A stretch of 64,000 nt of DNA from Pseudomonas sp. PA27(2017) (GCF_001945445.1 NZ_MSXW01000058.1:62001-126000); one strand, 5' to 3'; counted from the stretch's first letter, positions 1 through 10,136 are shown. Translations and numbers: made by a program. The notes: a model not told the origin generated them from the letters alone.

Positions 1-73
1 CCCCAGCAGGTCATGGCCCACCGGGTTTGGAGGTTCGTTCACGAGAGGCAGGGTTGAGATGGAGCAGCAATTT

Positions 74-106
74 GTGGGAGCGGGCCATGCCCGCGATTCG
101 CGCACA
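74..106. repeat. REP-like palindrome
   Basis: A short hairpin with arms GCGGGC and GCCCGC around CAT (80-94) is preceded by GTGGGA. The same hairpin with the same flank occurs inverted at 7074-7088, so this is a dispersed intergenic REP-type repeat. It lies downstream of the braC-like gene. Confidence 0.7.
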
Positions 107-183
107 GCGCGACATCAGCCACATGACCCCATCCCAAGAACGGCGATTCCGATTCCACCCTGCCGCTCGAGAAAACCCTGCTC

Positions 184-1305
184 TTAAAGCTGCTTGTACT
201 TGCCGTCAGCGCCCCACTGATACATCACGTAGTCGGAGACTTTCAGGTCGCCCTTCTCGTCGAACTCCTTCTTGCCCATCACCGTCTGCACCGGGTTGGC
301 CTTCAGCCAGGCGGCGGCTTCGGCGCCATCGGTGCCCTTGATGCCGGCGAACGCGGCAGCGACCACCTGCATCGAAGCGTAGGAGTACAGGGTGTAGCCT
401 TCCGGCTCGTAGCCATTGGCGCGGAATTTCTCGATCACCGCCTTGCCGTCGGCGATCAGGCGCGGGTCGGCGCCAAAGGTCATCAGCACGCCGTCGACAT
501 ACTGCGGGCCGCCAGCGGTGCCGACCAGCTCGTCGGTGACGATACCGTCGCCGGAGATGAACTTGGCGGTCACGCCCTGCTCGCGCATCTGCCGTACCAG
601 CGGGCCGGCCTCGGCATGCAGGCCACCGAAATAGACCACCTCGGCGCCGCTGGCGCGGATCTTGGTGACCAGGGCGTTGAAGTCCTTCTCGCCACGGGTC
701 AGGCCTTCGTACATCACTTCCTTCACGCCGCGCTTGTTGAGCTGCGCACGGGTGGCATCGGCCAGGCCCTGGCCGTAGGTGTCCTTGTCGTGCACCACGG
801 CGATCTTCTTGGCCTTGAGCACGTCGACGATGTAGTCGCCGGCGACGATGCCCTGCTGATCATCACGGCCGCACATACGGAACATGGCGGTCAGGCCGCG
901 CTCGGTCACCTGCGGGTTGGTGGACGCCGGCGTTACCGCCAGGATGCCCGCCTCGTCATACACCTCGGACGCCGGCATGGTCGACGACGAGCAGAAGTGT
1001 CCGATCACCGCCACCACCTTGTCCGCATCGACCATGCGGTTGGCCACCGACACCGCCTGCTTCGGCTCACAGGCATCGTCGCCCTTCACCAGCTTGATCT
1101 TCTCTCCGTTGATACCGCCCGCCGCATTGATATCCGCCGCAGCCTGCTCGGCACCGCGCCACAGCTGGTCACCGAACGCCGCGTTGCCGCCGGTCATCGG
1201 CGCACCGACACCGATGGTGATGTCAGCGTGAGTCAGCGAGGAAAAACCCAGTGCGCCAGTGATCGCGAGCGCCAAGAAACCTTTCTTGAAAGACGTGTGA
1301 GGCAT
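184..1305 (-). CDS. braC: branched-chain amino acid ABC transporter, periplasmic binding protein
   Basis: This 373-residue protein is a type I periplasmic binding protein of the LivJ/LivK/BraC family. Such proteins capture leucine, isoleucine, valine and sometimes alanine in the periplasm and deliver them to an ABC permease. A signal peptide ending in SLTHA is followed by the typical mature start ITIGVGAPMTGG, and the pattern of cysteines (GDDACEP, GHFCSSS) fits the family. A Shine-Dalgarno sequence AGGAG precedes the ATG. No permease or ATPase genes are seen to its right; they could lie beyond the left edge. The family is secure; the exact paralogue and ligand are inferred. Confidence 0.88.
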   Translation of the reverse strand: MPHTSFKKGFLALAITGALGFSSLTHADITIGVGAPMTGGNAAFGDQLWRGAEQAAADINAAGGINGEKIKLVKGDDACEPKQAVSVANRMVDADKVVAVIGHFCSSSTMPASEVYDEAGILAVTPASTNPQVTERGLTAMFRMCGRDDQQGIVAGDYIVDVLKAKKIAVVHDKDTYGQGLADATRAQLNKRGVKEVMYEGLTRGEKDFNALVTKIRASGAEVVYFGGLHAEAGPLVRQMREQGVTAKFISGDGIVTDELVGTAGGPQYVDGVLMTFGADPRLIADGKAVIEKFRANGYEPEGYTLYSYASMQVVAAAFAGIKGTDGAEAAAWLKANPVQTVMGKKEFDEKGDLKVSDYVMYQWGADGKYKQL

Positions 1306-1724
1306 GGACGTGCTCCTGAGGAGTATTTGGATTGGCCCGCCTGCTGGAGCAAGCGCTATGCCATTCGCACGTCCGTTTGAAACTTCTAGACGAAAGTCGC
1401 GGTTGACGCTGATGTAACCTCACATGTCTGGAGGCAATGCGTCACTTTCGATTGAAAAGGCGCCACGTTCACCACAAACCGCCGCCTGTTGCGCACCGTA
1501 GCCGGGCAAGGCGTCGTCCATGCTGGTGCAACCGTGGGAAACACTGCACAACCTTGGACAGGCCCTCCGAGCGTTCGCGAAAAACGCCCATTTTGCCTGC
1601 CGAGGCTTATGCCAGAGCGGTCGATCTCCTGCTCCAGTGGTTATAAGAGAAGATCCAGTCGCGTTGTAACCGGTAACAACATCGTGCTGGCACCAGCGAT
1701 GCCAGCACGATCCCTCTCGCCGCC
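1306..1724. other. intergenic region upstream of the braC-like gene
   Basis: This 419-bp gap holds the leader of the braC-like gene and the 3' region of the metallo-hydrolase gene. Apart from the hairpin at 1681-1711 I see no gene, tRNA or clear promoter box. The small ORFs in it have no recognisable content. Confidence 0.5.
1681..1711 (-). terminator. putative hairpin terminator of the metallo-hydrolase gene
   Basis: A perfect 11-bp inverted repeat (ATCGTGCTGGC / GCCAGCACGAT, 9-base loop) begins 14 bases after the stop codon at 1725. On the minus strand it is followed by only a weak T-rich stretch (GTTGTTACC), so intrinsic termination is plausible but not certain. Confidence 0.5.
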
Positions 1725-2615
1725 TTATTGCGGCCACTTCACCTCGCCCTTGATCACCTGGGCACTCAGCTCGAGGGACGACTCATCGGCCAGGTTCGGG
1801 TAGCGCTTGCGCATGGCGGCGATCAGTTGCGCCGAATCCTTGGCCTTGCCGGCCTCCTCCTCGAACGCCTGCAGATACTCGCGGGTTGCGGCGACTGTCT
1901 GAGGCGAATCCGGCAAACTGCCATCGGCGTTGGGCAGGTAATGGCCGGGCACCACGCGACTCGGCTTCAGCGCGTCGATGGCCGCCAGGGTAGCCAGCCA
2001 GTCGCGGCGCGATTGCACGGTCTGGGTATCGGCCATCCACACATGGATATTGGCCGACACCGGAATGCCGCCGACCACGGTCTTCAAAGACGGAATCCAC
2101 ACGAAGGTACGCGCCGGCTCCGGCCCACGAATTTCCAGCACCTGACCATCCACGGTCAGCTTCGGCGTCTCCAGCGCTTCAGGCACCACCAGTGCCTGCG
2201 GCGCATTACCCTCCATGATCGGCCCCCAGTGGGCCAGCTTGCCGTCCTTGCTCGCCTCGATGGCGGCCACCGTCTCGGCAGTGGCGACGATCTTCGCGTC
2301 CGGGAAGGCGCGGTGAATCACATCCAGCCCGAAGTAATAATCCGGGTCGCTGTGGCTGATATACACGGTGGTCAGCTTCTTGCCGGTAGCGCGCACCTTC
2401 TCGACCAGCGCCTGGGCATCGTCACGCTGGAACTGCGCATCGATCAATACCGCCTCGGTAGGCCCGGACACGATCTGCGCCGACACCGGGAAAATCGACT
2501 TCGCACCAGGGTTGTAAACCTCCAACTGCAACGGCTCAGCCGCCACCACCTGACCGGCCACAGCCAGCACGGCACTGCCTAACAACAAAGGGCGCAACAG
2601 ACGTAAAGCGTTCAT
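1725..2615 (-). CDS. exported metallo-beta-lactamase-fold hydrolase
   Basis: A 296-residue protein starts with a signal peptide (hydrophobic LLLGSAVLAVAG, cleavage near VVAAEP) and has the metallo-beta-lactamase fold: AVLIDAQF, the metal-loop region ISHSDPDYYFG, and a later VVPGHY. The usual zinc motif is HxHxDH. Here the loop reads HSDPDYY, so two of the usual histidines are replaced, which could alter or abolish zinc binding. The start MNALRLL was chosen because a GAGG ribosome site precedes it; an upstream in-frame ATG would add five residues. The substrate is unknown. It stands alone between the braC-like gene and a decayed NYN gene. Confidence 0.75.
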   Translation of the reverse strand: MNALRLLRPLLLGSAVLAVAGQVVAAEPLQLEVYNPGAKSIFPVSAQIVSGPTEAVLIDAQFQRDDAQALVEKVRATGKKLTTVYISHSDPDYYFGLDVIHRAFPDAKIVATAETVAAIEASKDGKLAHWGPIMEGNAPQALVVPEALETPKLTVDGQVLEIRGPEPARTFVWIPSLKTVVGGIPVSANIHVWMADTQTVQSRRDWLATLAAIDALKPSRVVPGHYLPNADGSLPDSPQTVAATREYLQAFEEEAGKAKDSAQLIAAMRKRYPNLADESSLELSAQVIKGEVKWPQ

Positions 2616-2747
2616 GGCATGGCCTCGCAAGGGAAAGTGCGAGCCATCATAGAGAGATGGATAGGTTCGAAATACGGCCTAACGCGCAATGGTTTGTTGC
2701 GTGTTTTAGTGCAAATGGCTGCTTTGTCGCTGCTACCTACTCGCTGA

Positions 2748-3165
2748 TACGCGCCTGCCGCCCACCAAAAGCACCTCGCCGTCCTCATCGACGCCGAAAA
2801 CGCCCCCGCCGCTATCGTCGAAAGCCTCTTCGAAGAAATCGCCAAATACGGCGTTGCCAGCGTCAAACGCATCTACGGCGACTGGACCCTGCCCAACCTG
2901 GGCGGCTGGAAGAAAGTACTGCTCGACCACTCCATCCAACCGATTCAGCAGTTCGCCTATACCAAAGGCAAGAATGTCACTGATAGCTCGCTAATCATCG
3001 ATGCTATGGATCTGCTCTATACGAAGCGTATTCGATGGGTTTTGTCTGGTATCCAGTGACAGTGACTTCACACGATTGGCCGCACGATTGCGTGAGGAAG
3101 GTTTGGAAGTTATCGGCTTTGGACAGGTGGCAAGGTTCTATTTGTGCGAAACCGTAAACCAAAGA
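2748..3165 (+). pseudogene. decayed NYN-domain (LabA/DUF88-like) gene
   Basis: Reading begins after an in-frame TGA with no start codon and gives HLAVLIDAENAP, KRIYGDW and TDSSLIIDAMDLLY, which are hallmarks of NYN-domain putative ribonucleases. Near 3045 the frame breaks: the first frame stops at 3057, while the +1 frame resumes with VFDGFCLVSSDSDFTRLAAR and GLEVIGFG, the acidic second half of the same domain. The C-terminal region is missing and a REP hairpin pair follows at once. The gene therefore lacks its 5' end, is frameshifted and is 3'-truncated. Loss linked to the neighbouring RAYT/REP unit is an inference. Confidence 0.8.
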
Positions 3166-3167
3166 CC

Positions 3168-3238
3168 GTAGCCTGGGTTGAGCAGAGCGATACCCAGGGC
3201 ACCGATCCCCGGGTATCGCTTCGCTCAACCCGGGCTAC
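3168..3238. repeat. inverted pair of REP elements upstream of the RAYT gene
   Basis: Two related palindromic units face each other: GTAGCCTGGGTTGAGC...GATACCCAGGG at 3168-3200 and the reverse-oriented GTATCGCTTCGCTCAACCC...GGGCTAC ending at 3238. Together they form a BIME-like unit just 5' of the REP-associated transposase. Confidence 0.85.
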
Positions 3239-3275
3239 ATTTGAGCGGTGTTTCTTCTGCAAGAGACTGCAGGCA

Positions 3276-3809
3276 ATGGTGCTGTATCGCCGCGACAAAA
3301 CCCCGGGCGCCACCTGGTTCTTCACACTCAATCTGGCAGATCGCCGCCGCGACTTGCTGACCGCGCATATTGATTTGCTGCGTGGCAGCTTCCGGCATGT
3401 GATGCGCCTTCGTCCGTGGCGCATCGACGCTATCGTCATCCTTCCCGATCACCTGCACGCCCTGTGTACCCTGCCACCTGGCGATGCGGATTTCGCCTTA
3501 CGTTGGCGGCTTATCAAGAGTGGTTTTTCCAGAACCCTGCCGAACAGCGAACGGATATCCGCCAGCCGCCAGCGCAAGGGCGAGCGAGGCATATGGCAGC
3601 AGCGTTTCTGGGAACACCGGATTCGTGACGACGGGGACTTCGCCCGGCATGTCGATTACATCCACCACAACCCGCGCAAGCATGGGCATGTCGAGCGGGT
3701 GGTTGATTGGCCGTGGTCGTCGTTTCATCGTTATGTGGCGGCAGGGTTGCTGCCGGCGGATTGGGCGGGCAGCGGGGACGATGAGATGTTTACCGGTGAG
3801 AGGTTATAG
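3276..3809 (+). CDS. REP-associated tyrosine transposase (RAYT)
   Basis: A 177-residue Y1-type HUH transposase of the TnpA-REP/RAYT family, domesticated single-strand nucleases thought to mobilise REP hairpins. Visible signatures are the HUH motif (LPDHLHALCTLP), GIWQQRFWEHRIRDD and the nucleophile segment DYIHHNPRKHG, which carries the likely catalytic tyrosine. The start MVLYRRDK was chosen because upstream codons translate the REP hairpins themselves. REP units flank it on both sides (3168-3238 and 3823-3900), the classic REPtron arrangement. It appears intact. Confidence 0.9.
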   Translation: MVLYRRDKTPGATWFFTLNLADRRRDLLTAHIDLLRGSFRHVMRLRPWRIDAIVILPDHLHALCTLPPGDADFALRWRLIKSGFSRTLPNSERISASRQRKGERGIWQQRFWEHRIRDDGDFARHVDYIHHNPRKHGHVERVVDWPWSSFHRYVAAGLLPADWAGSGDDEMFTGERL

Positions 3810-3822
3810 GTGCTTTGAAAAT

Positions 3823-3900
3823 CACCCCCGGGTGTCGCTTCGCTCGACGCCGGGCTATGAGTCGCGTGTAGCCTGCGGTTGAGCGTAGCGATACCCAGGA
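3823..3900. repeat. REP elements downstream of the RAYT gene
   Basis: One unit (about 3823-3858, GGTGTCGCTTCGCTCGACGC...GGGCTA) is inverted and a second (3868-3900, GTAGCCTGCGGTTGAGCG...GATACCCAGG) is direct. They are slightly diverged copies of the pair at 3168-3238, so the RAYT gene is bracketed by REPs. Confidence 0.85.
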
Positions 3901-3923
3901 ATTGCCGACGCATTTATCACCAC

Positions 3924-3952
3924 CAACAAAAAGGCCGATCAACCGATCGGCC
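3924..3952 (-). terminator. Rho-independent terminator of mmsA
   Basis: The 8-bp stem GGCCGATC/GATCGGCC with a four-base loop (3933-3952) is followed on the minus strand by TTTTTGTTG. It lies about 20 bases after the mmsA stop codon. Confidence 0.88.
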
Positions 3953-3973
3953 CTTTCGCACCCTCACCCCACC

Positions 3974-5473
<1,500 letters not shown>

Positions 5474-5557
5474 GTAAAGTCCTCGATAACGTTGAAGGCA
5501 CCTCAAAAAACGACCTGCGTTGCCATCGCCTGGGTTTTTAGAGGTGCCCGAGAGCGG

Positions 5558-5645
5558 GTAGGAGCGTCGCCCTCGGCGCGAGCAAGGCGGCCTTGACGCA
5601 ACATCTGCGTCGCCTATGCCATTCGCCCCGGGGCGGGGCTCCTAC
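5558..5645. repeat. REP-like element between bauA and mmsA
   Basis: Outer arms GTAGGAGC (5558-5565) and GCTCCTAC (5638-5645) enclose further GC-rich inverted segments (GCCCCGGGGCGGGGC). This is a Pseudomonas intergenic palindromic unit, present in place of a tight operon junction. Confidence 0.7.
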
Positions 5646-5655
5646 GGGTATTCGA

Positions 5656-7002
5656 TCAATCCAGTTTGTTGAGCGCATCGCCGACGGCGCTGAACACGCG
5701 GTCGAGGTCTTCGATCTTGGCGTTGAACATCGGCCCGAACTGCAGGCCGTCGCCGCCGAAGCGCACGTAGAAACCGGCCTTCCACAGGGCAATGCCGGCC
5801 TCGTACGGGCGGATGGTCGGGTCGCCGTCACGGGGCGCCAGCTGAATCGCGCCGGCCAGGCCGCAGTTGCGGATGTCGACCACGTGCTTGGCGCCCTTGA
5901 GGCCATGGATGGCGTTCTCGAACTTGGGCGCCAGCTCCGCGGCCTGCTGGATCAGGTTCTCGCGCTTGAGCAGCTCCAGCGAGGCCAGGCCGGCGGCGCA
6001 GGCCACCGGGTGGGCGGAATAGGTGTATCCGTGGGTGAATTCGATCATGTGCTCGGGCGTCGGCTGGCTCATGAAGGTCTGGTAGATCTCACGGCTGGCG
6101 ATCACCGCACCCAAGGGGATGGCGCCGTTGGTGATCTGCTTAGCGACGTTGAGGATGTCCGGCGTCACGCCGAAGTACTCGGCACCGGTCCACTTGCCCA
6201 TGCGCCCGAAGGCGGTGATCACTTCATCGAAGATCAGCAAGATGTTGTGCTGGGTGCAGATCTCGCGCAGGCGCTGCAGGTAGCCTGCCGGCGGCACGAT
6301 GACGCCGGCCGAACCGGACATCGGCTCGACGATCACCGCGGCGATGTTCGAGGCATCGTGCAGTTCGATCAGCTTGAGCAGCTCGTTGGCCAGCTCGACG
6401 CCGCCGGTCTCGGCAGCGCCCCTGGTGAACGCCATGCCCGGCTGCAGGGTGTGCGGAAGGTGGTCGACGTCCATCAACTGGCCGTACATCTTGCGGTTGC
6501 CGGCGATGCCGCCGAGGCTGGTGCCGGCGATGTTGACGCCGTGGTAACCGCGGGCACGGCCGATGAACTTGGTCTTGCTAGCCTGGCCCTTGAGGCGCCA
6601 GTAGGCCTTGGCCATCTTCACCGCGGTGTCTGCGCACTCGGAGCCCGAACCGGTGAAGAACACATGGTTGAGCTCGCCCGGCATCAGGTCGGCCATCTGC
6701 TCGGCCAGCTTGAACGACAGCGGGTGGGCGTACTGGAAGCCCGGCGAATAGTCGAGGGTACCGAGCTGCTTGGCGACCGCTTCCTGAATCTCCTGGCGGC
6801 AATGGCCAGCGCCACAGGTCCACAAGCCGGACAGGCTGTCGTAGACCTTGCGACCGGAATCGTCGGTCAGCCAGGCGCCTTCGCCGGCGACGATGATCCG
6901 CGGGTCGCGCTGGAAGCTGCGGTTGGCGGAAAACGGCATCCAGTGGGCATCGAGCTTGAGCTGGCTGGCCAGGGGCGGCGTGGCGGTCTGCGGCATGTTC
7001 AT
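5656..7002 (-). CDS. bauA: beta-alanine:pyruvate aminotransferase (omega-transaminase)
   Basis: A 448-residue class III PLP aminotransferase. It moves the amino group of beta-alanine to pyruvate, giving malonate semialdehyde and L-alanine. Evidence: HWMPFSANR at the N-terminus, TGSGSECADTA (phosphate-binding), FDEVITAFGRMG, and the PLP-lysine region AKQITNGAIPLGA, with a length equal to P. aeruginosa BauA. The start MNMPQTA was preferred over the upstream ATG because the family begins there. A LysR regulator is transcribed divergently and the semialdehyde dehydrogenase follows, the usual bau arrangement without bauB or bauD. Confidence 0.92.
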   Translation of the reverse strand: MNMPQTATPPLASQLKLDAHWMPFSANRSFQRDPRIIVAGEGAWLTDDSGRKVYDSLSGLWTCGAGHCRQEIQEAVAKQLGTLDYSPGFQYAHPLSFKLAEQMADLMPGELNHVFFTGSGSECADTAVKMAKAYWRLKGQASKTKFIGRARGYHGVNIAGTSLGGIAGNRKMYGQLMDVDHLPHTLQPGMAFTRGAAETGGVELANELLKLIELHDASNIAAVIVEPMSGSAGVIVPPAGYLQRLREICTQHNILLIFDEVITAFGRMGKWTGAEYFGVTPDILNVAKQITNGAIPLGAVIASREIYQTFMSQPTPEHMIEFTHGYTYSAHPVACAAGLASLELLKRENLIQQAAELAPKFENAIHGLKGAKHVVDIRNCGLAGAIQLAPRDGDPTIRPYEAGIALWKAGFYVRFGGDGLQFGPMFNAKIEDLDRVFSAVGDALNKLD

Positions 7003-7068
7003 GGCGGTGGCCTCGTGAGGATGATGTGCCCGGTGTGGTCGCAACAGTTATCGGGAACTCGAAACTGC

Positions 7069-7094
7069 TATTCGCGGGCATGGCCCGCTCCCAC
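7069..7094. repeat. REP-like palindrome in the bauA-lysR intergenic region
   Basis: The hairpin GCGGGC-ATG-GCCCGC (7074-7088) followed by TCCCAC is the inverted copy of the element at 74-106. It sits in the 192-bp divergent promoter region between bauA and the LysR gene. Confidence 0.7.
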
Positions 7095-7194
7095 TTAGTT
7101 AAGACTGCATAGGTCAGTTGTCAGCCAAGGTGCCACAGGCATAAAGTCACTCAAACCTGACTCTTCGAATCCTCAGTTCACTGGTGACTAAACA

Positions 7195-8115
7195 ATGAGC
7201 GCCCGACGCCCCGAGCCCCTCGCCCAGGTCAGCGACTTCGATATTCGCCTGCTCAAGTTGTTTCGCAGCGTGGTCGAGTGCGGCGGCTTTTCCGCTGCGG
7301 AAAGCGTACTGGGCATCGGCCGTTCGGCGATCAGCCAGCAGATGAGCGACCTGGAACAGCGCCTCGGCCTGCGCCTGTGCCAACGTGGCCGCGCCGGCTT
7401 CGCGCTGACCGAGGAAGGCCGCGAGGTGTATCAGTCGACCCAGCAATTGCTGGCGGCGCTGGAGAGCTTCCGCACCGAAGTCAACGGCCTGCACCAGCAC
7501 CTGCGCGGCGAGCTGAACATCGGCCTGACCGACAACCTGGTGACGGTGCCGCACATGCGCATCACCGGCGCCCTCGCCCGCCTCAAGGCGCTGGGGCCGG
7601 ACGTGCGAGTGAACATCCGCATGACGCCGCCCAGCGAAGTCGAGCAAGGAGTGCTCGACGGGCGTCTGCATGTCGGCGTGGTGCCGATGGTCGGCGGCCT
7701 GTCCGGCCTCGACTACCAGCCGCTGTACGACGAACGCTCGCTGCTCTACTGCGCAGTCGGCCACCCACTGTTCTACGTCGATGATCGCGAGTTGCCGGAC
7801 GAGCGCCTCAACGCCCAGGACGCCATCGCACCGACCTTCCGCCTGCCGCCGGAAATCCAGAACCACTACGGGGTGCTCAACTGCACGGCCAGCGCATCCG
7901 ATCGCGAAGGCATGGCGTTTCTGATCCTTACCGGGCGCTACATCGGCTACCTGCCCGACCACTACGCCGAGGCGTGGATCAAGGAGGGCCGCCTGCGTGC
8001 GCTGAAGGCCGACTCGCGCTTCTACGACATCAGCCTGGCCTCGGTGACCCGCAAGGGCCGGCGGCCGCATCTGGTGCTGGAGAGTTTTCTGCAGGAATTG
8101 GCGGCCAGCGCCTGA
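7195..8115 (+). CDS. LysR-family regulator, probable bau regulator
   Basis: A 306-residue LysR-type regulator. The N-terminal winged helix-turn-helix is clear (FDIRLLKLFRSVVECGGFSAAE, SAISQQMSDLEQRLGLRLCQR) and is followed by a periplasmic-binding-protein-like effector domain from about residue 95. Divergent placement next to bauA matches P. aeruginosa, where a LysR protein (BauR) activates the beta-alanine genes, so beta-alanine is the likely inducer. The assignment to bau control is by context; the family is certain. Confidence 0.85.
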   Translation: MSARRPEPLAQVSDFDIRLLKLFRSVVECGGFSAAESVLGIGRSAISQQMSDLEQRLGLRLCQRGRAGFALTEEGREVYQSTQQLLAALESFRTEVNGLHQHLRGELNIGLTDNLVTVPHMRITGALARLKALGPDVRVNIRMTPPSEVEQGVLDGRLHVGVVPMVGGLSGLDYQPLYDERSLLYCAVGHPLFYVDDRELPDERLNAQDAIAPTFRLPPEIQNHYGVLNCTASASDREGMAFLILTGRYIGYLPDHYAEAWIKEGRLRALKADSRFYDISLASVTRKGRRPHLVLESFLQELAASA

Positions 8116-8142
8116 AGCGCGCTCGCAGGCCCGAATGGCGCG

Positions 8143-8511
8143 TCAGCCCTTGAGCGGGTCGTGGCCCCAGTTCATCAGCGACTGGCGCCAGCGGCTGTCC
8201 TTCAGGTCTCCAGCCGGGCGCTGTTTGAGATGGCGGTGCACGTAGCCGATCACCTTGCGCATCGCCTGGTAGTCGTCGGTTTTTAGCTCGGCCACGCGTT
8301 TACCCTTGATCTCCAGAATGCGCTCGCCCATCTGGTGGCCGACCGACTTGCCATCGCCGGCGGACTCGACCTTGCGCCCGCCCTTGGTCATGCCCACACG
8401 CTTGCTTTCGGCGGCCTGCAACCAGCGACGCAGGCGTGCTGGCGGCATGTTCACCGCGACCTTGAAATCACTGCGAATGGCCTTCTTCTGCGCCTCGTTC
8501 AACTCGCTCAT
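8143..8511 (-). CDS. DUF3140 family protein
   Basis: A 122-residue basic protein with a conserved core (RSDFKVAVNMPPARLRRWL, SVGHQMGERILEI, MRKVIGYVHRHL) that matches what I recall of DUF3140, a family of unknown function. It is translated from the end of the adjacent gene: its ATG overlaps the stop codon of 8508-9026. It has no signal peptide or membrane segment. The pairing with the neighbouring basic protein suggests a common, possibly DNA-associated or stress role, but that is inference. Confidence 0.75.
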   Translation of the reverse strand: MSELNEAQKKAIRSDFKVAVNMPPARLRRWLQAAESKRVGMTKGGRKVESAGDGKSVGHQMGERILEIKGKRVAELKTDDYQAMRKVIGYVHRHLKQRPAGDLKDSRWRQSLMNWGHDPLKG

Positions 8512-9026
8512 TTGCCTCCCTCCTTTTCCAGCGCATTGACCAGCTCATCCTTCTTCATCCGCGAGCGGCCACGAATGCTCCTGCTCGCGGCGCGCTTCAT
8601 CAGCTCCACCTTGGTCAGCCCGCTGAGAGCCGCCGTGCGGTGGTTGGCGGCCTTCTCGGCGACATCTTTCGGCTGTTTGGAGTGCTGGCGCCCGGCGCGG
8701 CTCTCCGCGCGTTTCTTGCGGGTGCTGCGCGCGTAGTCCTTGGCGCTCAGTTCATCGCGGGCGTTCTTGGGCAGGTAGCGTTCGCCGGTTTCGCCAGAGG
8801 GCTTGCCGGATTTGGTGTCCCAGTCCTGCTCGGTCCACTGGTGCAGGCCGTTGTCCTGGCGCTTGCCGCCTTCGTAGCCGCCGCCCTCCTGCTGATAGAG
8901 CTGCACGGCGAGCTGCGCCTTGCGCGCCGACCACTGGCCGGGCTTGCCGCCCTTGTCGCCCTTGGTGACACGCTGCTTCACTTTGTCCCACAGTTTGGGG
9001 TCGGTCTTCTTCGCGGTACTACTCAT
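8508..9026 (-). CDS. basic protein with DUF5872-like and Rho-N-like regions
   Basis: A 172-residue highly basic protein. The N-terminal half has the pattern KLWDKVKQRVTKGDKGGKPGQWSARKAQLA...YLPKNARDEL that I associate with DUF5872. The last 40 residues (LSGLTKVELMKRAASRSIRGRSRMKKDELVNAL) look like a SAP/Rho-N type helical nucleic-acid-binding segment. The start was placed at MSSTAKK because a GAGGAT site precedes it. It forms a two-gene unit with the DUF3140 gene through a 4-base overlap. Function unknown. Confidence 0.72.
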   Translation of the reverse strand: MSSTAKKTDPKLWDKVKQRVTKGDKGGKPGQWSARKAQLAVQLYQQEGGGYEGGKRQDNGLHQWTEQDWDTKSGKPSGETGERYLPKNARDELSAKDYARSTRKKRAESRAGRQHSKQPKDVAEKAANHRTAALSGLTKVELMKRAASRSIRGRSRMKKDELVNALEKEGGK

Positions 9027-9212
9027 GGAGCATCCTCGCGGCTGGCTGTCCTGATAGATGACCGCGCCAGCGCGAGCGCCGTTGCCGGTGACGGACAAAC
9101 GGAGCGCCGTGAGGAGGACACACCAGGTAACAAGTCATGACACCGATACGATCGATCAGCAGGGGTGGCCGGCTAGTCTCTTCTGTTTACCCTCTCGATA
9201 ACGGAGCACGCC

Positions 9213-10136
9213 ATGCCCAGCCGTCGCCACTTCCTGCAGGGCAGTGCTGCCCTGATGACGCTCGCGGCCAGCAGCCAGCTGCTGCCTAGTTTCGCCTTCG
9301 CCGCCAACCCCGCCGCGGTACTGCAGCGCAAGATCCCGTCCAGTGGCGAGAGCCTGCCGGTGATTGGCCTGGGCACCTCGCAGACCTTCAACGTGGGCCT
9401 CGACAACGCCAGCCTGAAACCGCTCGACGAGGTGGTGCGCGCCTTCATCAATGGCGGCGGCACGCTGATCGATACCGCGCCGAGCTATGGCAGCGCCGAA
9501 GCGGTGACCGGCGAGCTGCTCAAACGCACCAAGACCCAGGGCAAGGCGTTTCTTGCCTCCAAGCTATCGAGCACCGGACGCGAGGGCGGCCTGGCGCAGT
9601 TCGAGGCCAGCCTCAAGGCCCTGCAGGCCGACAAGATGGACCTGCTGCAAGTGCATAACCTGCAGGACACCACCACCCAGCTGGCCCTGGCCCGCGAGCT
9701 GCGCGAACAGGGCAAGGTGCGCTACATCGGCATCACCCATTACATCGAGTCGGCCCACGACGACCTGCTGGCCGTGCTCGCCAAGGAAAAGGTGGATTTC
9801 GTGCAGCTCAACTATTCGGTGGGTGAGCGCAATGCCGAGAAACGCCTGCTGCCCTACTGCCGCGACAATGGCATCGCCACGTTGATCAACCGGCCGTTCC
9901 AGCGCGCCCAGCTGCTCGGTCGGGTCAAGGGCAAGTCGTTGCCGGAGTGGGCCAACGAGATCGACGCCACATCCTGGGCGCAGCTGCTGCTCAAGTTCAT
10001 CCTCGCCGACGAAGCCGTAACGGCGGTAATTCCTGCCACGTCCAACCCGCGCTACGTGGTCGACAACCTGCGCGCCGGCCAGGGCCGCCTGCCGGATGCC
10101 GAGCTGCGCGAGCGTATCGTCCAGGCGTTCAGTTGA
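9213..10136 (+). CDS. Tat-exported aldo/keto reductase
   Basis: A 307-residue aldo/keto reductase. It begins with a twin-arginine signal (SRRHFLQG, hydrophobic core, AFA cleavage site), so it is probably folded with its cofactor in the cytoplasm and exported. Barrel features follow: GLGTSQTF, the catalytic Asp/Tyr segment LIDTAPSYGSAE, the Lys strand FLASKLSS, and LLQVHNLQ and YIGITHY around the catalytic His. The substrate is unknown. It is a single gene with its own ATG preceded by CGGAG. Confidence 0.85.
   Translation: MPSRRHFLQGSAALMTLAASSQLLPSFAFAANPAAVLQRKIPSSGESLPVIGLGTSQTFNVGLDNASLKPLDEVVRAFINGGGTLIDTAPSYGSAEAVTGELLKRTKTQGKAFLASKLSSTGREGGLAQFEASLKALQADKMDLLQVHNLQDTTTQLALARELREQGKVRYIGITHYIESAHDDLLAVLAKEKVDFVQLNYSVGERNAEKRLLPYCRDNGIATLINRPFQRAQLLGRVKGKSLPEWANEIDATSWAQLLLKFILADEAVTAVIPATSNPRYVVDNLRAGQGRLPDAELRERIVQAFS

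Noticed and set aside
2655..2675. GGTTCGAA as a tRNA T-arm near the NYN remnant
   Set aside because: No acceptor stem, anticodon arm or D-arm could be built around it.
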